A program made the translations under genes and the position numbers. Source: Gracilaria caudata (taxonomy: Eukaryota; Rhodophyta; Florideophyceae; Gracilariales; Gracilariaceae). From it: a DNA stretch of 10,258 nucleotides. Position 1 is the first letter of the stretch. Each line of letters opens with the position of its first letter. The DNA is taken from NCBI GenBank assembly GCA_030374735.1, contig JASCIV010000920.1, positions 1-10,258 on the forward strand, read 5' to 3'. Below, in pieces: positions 6,921 to 10,258 of this stretch. The notes below the pieces were generated by a model. It did no database searches and was not told the DNA's origin. It saw only the letters and a list, made by a program, of their open reading frames with translations.

Positions 6921-8210
6921 CACTACGTCGCATATAAGCTTTACAAACTCGAATCTCACCCACACGATGAATCATTCTTTCGGAGTGAATGTACAACAGA
7001 TTTTGCAAAGAAAATGATGAGATGTTTTGCTGTTGTGCCTTCACTCTCCGTCAGTTAAAGGCAGGCTTCTGGAAGGATTGTGGAAGGGAACGGCCAACGG
7101 CACTGAATAATGGAAGTGATCCATGGCAAAGATAGCTGTGGCCCAGCCACAGAAATGGGCTGTGGAAGAAGAGGATCCTCAACGCCCAGTTATCGAGCCC
7201 CATAAAGTTTTCTGAACACCCTCCGACCGTCTTGAGAGTGCAGTTCGTGTCTCTTCCTACAAATCCTCACACGACCACAATCATCTTGTCAAATTTGGTA
7301 AATTAGAAAAAGGAAGGCCAACATTTTGATACATATATGAAATATTTTTCTATCTTTGGAAAACTACGATGCATATGTAACCGTTTTGGTCCTTGAGAGG
7401 GTCGCCTCTTTCTCATTATAACCTAGATAAACAGAATTCTTGACAGACAGACTCGTGAAGAACAAAGATGCAGCTTCTAGGTTAGATGGGCTGTGTCTTC
7501 AGAGGTTTTTCTTCACTCGAATAGCCCGTCACATTATGGATTCTGTTTGGCAAGTTGGTGAGAAAGTCATACGGGCATGGAACAGGCTCATGCTGTGTCA
7601 TCAAGAAGGGACAGAACAGCAAATTCACGCTCAACTTTGAGCAGGACTCGAACAATCACGACAAAGTGATTGGTGTTATGCTGCAGTGCGAGGGTTGCCA
7701 ACAACCCTCGGCATATCCTCTTGTGTCCATCACCAATCGTAATCTATAGACACGTGCCGTGGACTTCAAAAGTGACTTGGACTGGTACATGGAAAGGTAA
7801 TGGGCACAACGGTCAGATGTGGAATGGGGAAAGGTACGAGACATCTTTGGACAAGTCAGCATTTGTTGGATTCCTCTTGTGCAGGAAAAGGTATATGAAT
7901 AGACATAGGTGCCGAAAGGCACCTTCTATAATCTCCAACTGGATCGATTTCAGCGTATCGCGTAGCCCAAAAAAGTAACATAGGAAATGTTACAAGCAGT
8001 TTGTCTCGCAGTCACACCTCTGTCCAGTCTTGTGCTACTCTTGTGGTATATCTCGTCACTCTCCCAATGAATCGTGTGACTGCATTCGAACACTTTGTAA
8101 ACAACGCCTTTTAGATCGTTCCGTAGTGAATTAGAAAGAACTCTTGTGAAACAAATGTAGAACATTGCAAGATTTGAAACAGACGCTCTTGAAGCTGGTG
8201 ACTCGAAGAG
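6921..8210. other. Duplicated non-coding spacer, unit 2
   Basis: The counterpart of 3021-4492. Short frames at 7440-7640, 7555-7749 and 7670-7978 overlap one another, and their equivalents in unit 1 are broken by stops and indels, so I do not call them genes. The frame at 7555-7749, extended past its TAG, includes DFKSDLDWYMER, similar to DFKSHLDWYMQN in unit 1; it may be what remains of an old gene. Confidence 0.5.
7689..7710. repeat. Perfect 9-bp inverted repeat with 4-nt loop (hairpin), unit 2
   Basis: Identical to 3993-4014: CGAGGGTTG, CCAA, CAACCCTCG. The bases to either side differ between the copies. Confidence 0.6.
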
Positions 8211-8218
8211 TATAAGAG
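8211..8218 (+). promoter_or_regulatory. TATA box of the second Cys-rich gene
   Basis: TATAAGAG in the context CGAAGAGTATAAGAGCACATTC, 112 bp before the ATG at 8323, the same spacing as in unit 1. The leader between them is partly conserved (for example ACAAGTTCA, GTGTTCTTCAGATC). Confidence 0.6.
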
Positions 8219-8322
8219 CACATTCGTCCGGTCGGTATCGCAGAAATGCACCTACCTCCTCCATCGCACACAGTAACGAGAAACAAGTTCAGGTGTTCTT
8301 CAGATCTGCATAACTTCTCAAC

Positions 8323-8886
8323 ATGAAGACTCTGGCAACGCTTTTCGTGCTCGGCACCGTTCTGATTTCATTCGGAGCATCGGTTTCTGTGATTGAGAAG
8401 GAAGACGTTGGCAAACTTACCGAGAAGAAGGAGGTACCGTCTTCCCAAAGAATCGCAACTGCGTCTGCGGTGAATGAAAAGCAGAAGGTGAAGAACGAGA
8501 AGAAGCCGAAGTTGATGGGAGCAGACAAGCAAGAGGTGGATTGTACGTATGGGTATTGTGGTCATTCGCAAACGTGCTGCGAAGGTTATGTATGCGGTCC
8601 CGATTATTACTGCACGCCAGACTGTGAGAACCGAACGTGTTTCATCCATCCTGATGAGTGCTGCGTCGACTACTTCTGCAACAGCACGTACCAATGTGAG
8701 AAGTATTGCACCACTGGGTATTGCGGTGGCGGCACACCATGCTGTTCTGGTTATAGTTGCGATGGGAGCTATTGCTTTGAATGTTCGTATGACTATTGTG
8801 ACAGTCATACCGAATGCTGCACTGGGTATACGTGCACCGATTATGACCCCGATGAAGACTTGGGAAGTTGTGTATACACTGGTTGA
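8323..8886 (+). CDS. Secreted protein with four tandem six-cysteine (knottin-like) repeats
   Basis: Intact single-exon gene, 187 aa. Residues 1-20 form a hydrophobic signal peptide (LFVLGTVLISFGASV). Residues 21-72 are a hydrophilic Lys/Glu-rich segment without cysteine, probably a pro-region or spacer. Residues 74-183 hold 24 cysteines in four repeats: C74-C97, C101-C125, C129-C151 and C154-C183. Each repeat follows C-x4-C-x5/6-CC-x4-C-x4-11-C, which fits the inhibitor cystine knot spacing (C1-C2-C3C4-C5-C6), and most carry GY between CC and C5. One N-glycosylation sequon (NRT) is at 103 and another (NST) at 120. Such folds occur in protease inhibitors, antimicrobial peptides and other secreted peptides, so the activity cannot be named. 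Secretion to the cell surface or wall is inferred. It has its own TATA box; the truncated paralogue is at 4605. The C-terminus is acidic (DPDEDL). Confidence 0.85.
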   Translation: MKTLATLFVLGTVLISFGASVSVIEKEDVGKLTEKKEVPSSQRIATASAVNEKQKVKNEKKPKLMGADKQEVDCTYGYCGHSQTCCEGYVCGPDYYCTPDCENRTCFIHPDECCVDYFCNSTYQCEKYCTTGYCGGGTPCCSGYSCDGSYCFECSYDYCDSHTECCTGYTCTDYDPDEDLGSCVYTG

Positions 8887-9731
8887 GGTGGCGTAGTGTA
8901 TGCTCCGGTGACGGTCAGCTTGGGGCTCAAACGATAGCATGGGGTAGTGTATTTTGCGGTGTATTGCCGTGAACGATGCTTCTGCGTTTTAGATGATTTG
9001 TTGCATTGATAAAGCTGAAATGATGTCCGCGGGTTGATGGGAGCTCCGTGGTTTGTTTTGCACGCCCTTGTAAGTGACGATGAGCTTCGTGAAAGTAGAC
9101 TCTCTTATGCCTGTAAACGCCAATCCAAAGCAACAGATCGTTGAAAAGTAAGATCCAATCAGTTCACGAAGCTTTGGATATGATCGGAGGCGGTTTGGCG
9201 CAACTGTAAGCTGGGAACGGACCAAGGAGCTTGCAGAGTGAATTGCGGCGGCGTTTTGGGGCGCTGTAAAGCAAGGTACACGTAATTGCACGTTGGGAAA
9301 AGCGCTTCACATGTGCGTTGCATGTTTTGAACGAATAATCTGCCGTCATCGATTGCTGAACATGTTGCTATGTTTTGGAAATAGCAGGCTGTTGGTCGCA
9401 AATGTCGAAGAATGCTCGACGCAGACCACCTGCGTGGCGAAAGGCGCACTTCAGTTTTGAACTTGCTTTTACGCGATTCATCGCTGAAACCATCGCACAC
9501 ACACAAACACGAAGACTTAATGTCTAACTTTCCCGCAAAGCGGTTTGCTTTTTAGTTTCAGAATGTGCCCATTTTCTATGCCTCTCGTTCATTGCGCCTT
9601 CCAATTTCTTCTACAAAGCTGGGCAATCACAGGTAGATACTGCAGAACGTGCACGTCGGCGACGGTCCAACACAGATGACGCACAGCTCTTCCCGAAAAC
9701 TCAACTTTGACGTGCCTGTCATTTTTTGTCC
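8887..9731. other. Intergenic region right of unit 2
   Basis: The first ~120 bp are the 3' flank of the Cys-rich gene and match unit 1 up to about 9012. Beyond that I recognise nothing. A minus-strand frame at 9159-9506 and an ATG-poor plus-strand frame around 9237-9455 are open, but neither has a motif. The part next to 9732 should be the 3' untranslated region of the minus-strand gene. Confidence 0.45.
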
Positions 9732-10256
9732 CTACACTGGTAGTCCGTCTGCATCGCCAAACTCCACGTCTCTAGCCGCCGTGTCGTCGCCCACTCCCGA
9801 CCCATCACGTGGAGGCGAACGTCCTACAGTGCCTATACCGGATTGCTCCCCTCCCTCCTGATCCACCCGTCCCTGCCTCCTCTCTAGTTGCACGTCGTGC
9901 AATATACGATATCTGTCTTTCTCGAACGTCGGCTGCGGTCTCCATCCCTCCCACTCCCAATAAAACTTCTGCTCACCGAATTCTGTACGAATAAACACCC
10001 GCCTAGCCTTTGCGTTCAGTTTGTACTTGCGTCCACAACAGCATCCTGCACACACAGCTACTCCATTTTCATCTCTACCTTCGGAGGGTCGTCCATTTGT
10101 GATTTGCTCCGCCACAGCTACTACATTGATTTCAGTTGAGTCATCCATTTCACCGTCGACATTGTTGGGACGAACGTTCCTTGCAACATCATCATCGTTG
10201 TTGTCCGGCGAGGTTGCTGGCAAGCACAGAAGATCATCTTCCTCGTACGCGTATGT
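9732..10256 (-). CDS. C-terminal part of an unrecognised protein (partial)
   Basis: On the minus strand a frame is open from the right edge of the window to a stop at 9732-9734, 174 codons. The only in-window start seen is a TTG at 10223, and the frame continues upstream of it, so the real start is probably outside. The visible protein begins acidic (YEEDDLL, DNNDDD) and has a cysteine cluster CAGCCCG. It then has a basic and aromatic segment (RRVFIRTEFGEQKFYWEWEGW) and a charged tail rich in R, Q, E and G. I do not recognise the family. The disordered acidic part with a short folded-looking core would suit a nuclear or transposon-encoded protein, which is only a guess. A long chance open frame is the alternative. 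Confidence 0.45.
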   Translation of the reverse strand, partial: TYAYEEDDLLCLPATSPDNNDDDVARNVRPNNVDGEMDDSTEINVVAVAEQITNGRPSEGRDENGVAVCAGCCCGRKYKLNAKARRVFIRTEFGEQKFYWEWEGWRPQPTFEKDRYRILHDVQLERRQGRVDQEGGEQSGIGTVGRSPPRDGSGVGDDTAARDVEFGDADGLPV

Positions 10257-10258
10257 CA

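Larger units (their letters stand above)
6669..9012 (+). repeat. Tandem segmental duplication, unit 2
   Basis: Related in order and orientation to unit 1 (2709-6445). It begins abruptly inside GT61 coding sequence (ATGGAGATGATGCC against ATGGAAATCATGCC at 2709) and ends after the Cys-rich gene. It lacks the LTR element: around 8970-8990 the sequence runs on where unit 1 is interrupted, so it serves as an unoccupied reference site. Confidence 0.8.

Noticed and set aside
7440..7978. Three overlapping plus-strand ORFs in the unit 2 spacer
   Set aside because: They occupy different frames of the same DNA, and the unit 1 equivalents carry stops and indels. At most a decayed gene, noted under the spacer.
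8545..8872. Hevein-type or fungal CBM1-type carbohydrate-binding repeats in the Cys-rich protein
   Set aside because: The cysteine spacing with an adjacent CC pair and the absence of tryptophan do not fit CBM1, and the order of cysteines does not fit hevein; the cystine-knot spacing fits better.
8368..8940. 190-codon minus-strand ORF across the Cys-rich gene
   Set aside because: Antisense shadow; the plus strand has a signal peptide and regular cysteine repeats conserved with the paralogue.

Overview
The window looks like nuclear DNA of an intron-poor eukaryote. A multicellular red alga is my best guess, but only from the overall style: intronless genes, a Golgi-type glycosyltransferase, secreted Cys-rich proteins and a compact LTR retroelement. 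There is no ribosomal or organellar marker to prove it. No bacterial signals (operons, Shine-Dalgarno sites) and no CRISPR array were seen.

Layout. The first 158 bases are the 3' end of an unrecognised gene, followed by about 1.2 kb without a convincing gene. Next comes an intact single-exon gene for a type II membrane glycosyltransferase of family GT61 (1353-3020). From inside the end of that gene the DNA is a tandem segmental duplication. Unit 1 runs from about 2709 to 6445, interrupted by a retroelement, and unit 2 from about 6669 to 9012. Each unit holds a GT61 3' end, about 1.3-1.5 kb of related non-coding DNA with a conserved 22-nt perfect hairpin, a TATA box exactly 112 bp before an ATG, and a gene for a secreted protein with tandem six-cysteine, knottin-like repeats.

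The two units have decayed in complementary ways. Unit 1 keeps the working GT61 gene, but its Cys-rich gene (4605-5006) ends early through a frameshift after two of four repeats. Unit 2 has only a broken 252-bp GT61 tail (6669-6920), but its Cys-rich gene (8323-8886, 187 aa, 24 cysteines in four repeats) is complete. The leader and pro-region are nearly identical between the copies, while the loops between cysteines differ. This is a pattern known from diversifying secreted peptide families.

A complete miniature LTR element (5264-6405, 1142 bp) sits just after the unit 1 Cys-rich gene. It has 269-bp LTRs that look identical by eye, TG...CA ends and a perfect 5-bp target duplication (GAAGC). 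The matching place in unit 2 serves as an unoccupied reference site. It reads on the minus strand (TATA box in the LTR, gag-like remnant with a partial zinc knuckle) and lacks recognisable protease, integrase, reverse transcriptase and RNase H, so it would need help in trans.

After unit 2 there is about 0.7 kb without a recognised gene. The minus strand then carries the C-terminal part of an unrecognised protein that continues past the right edge.
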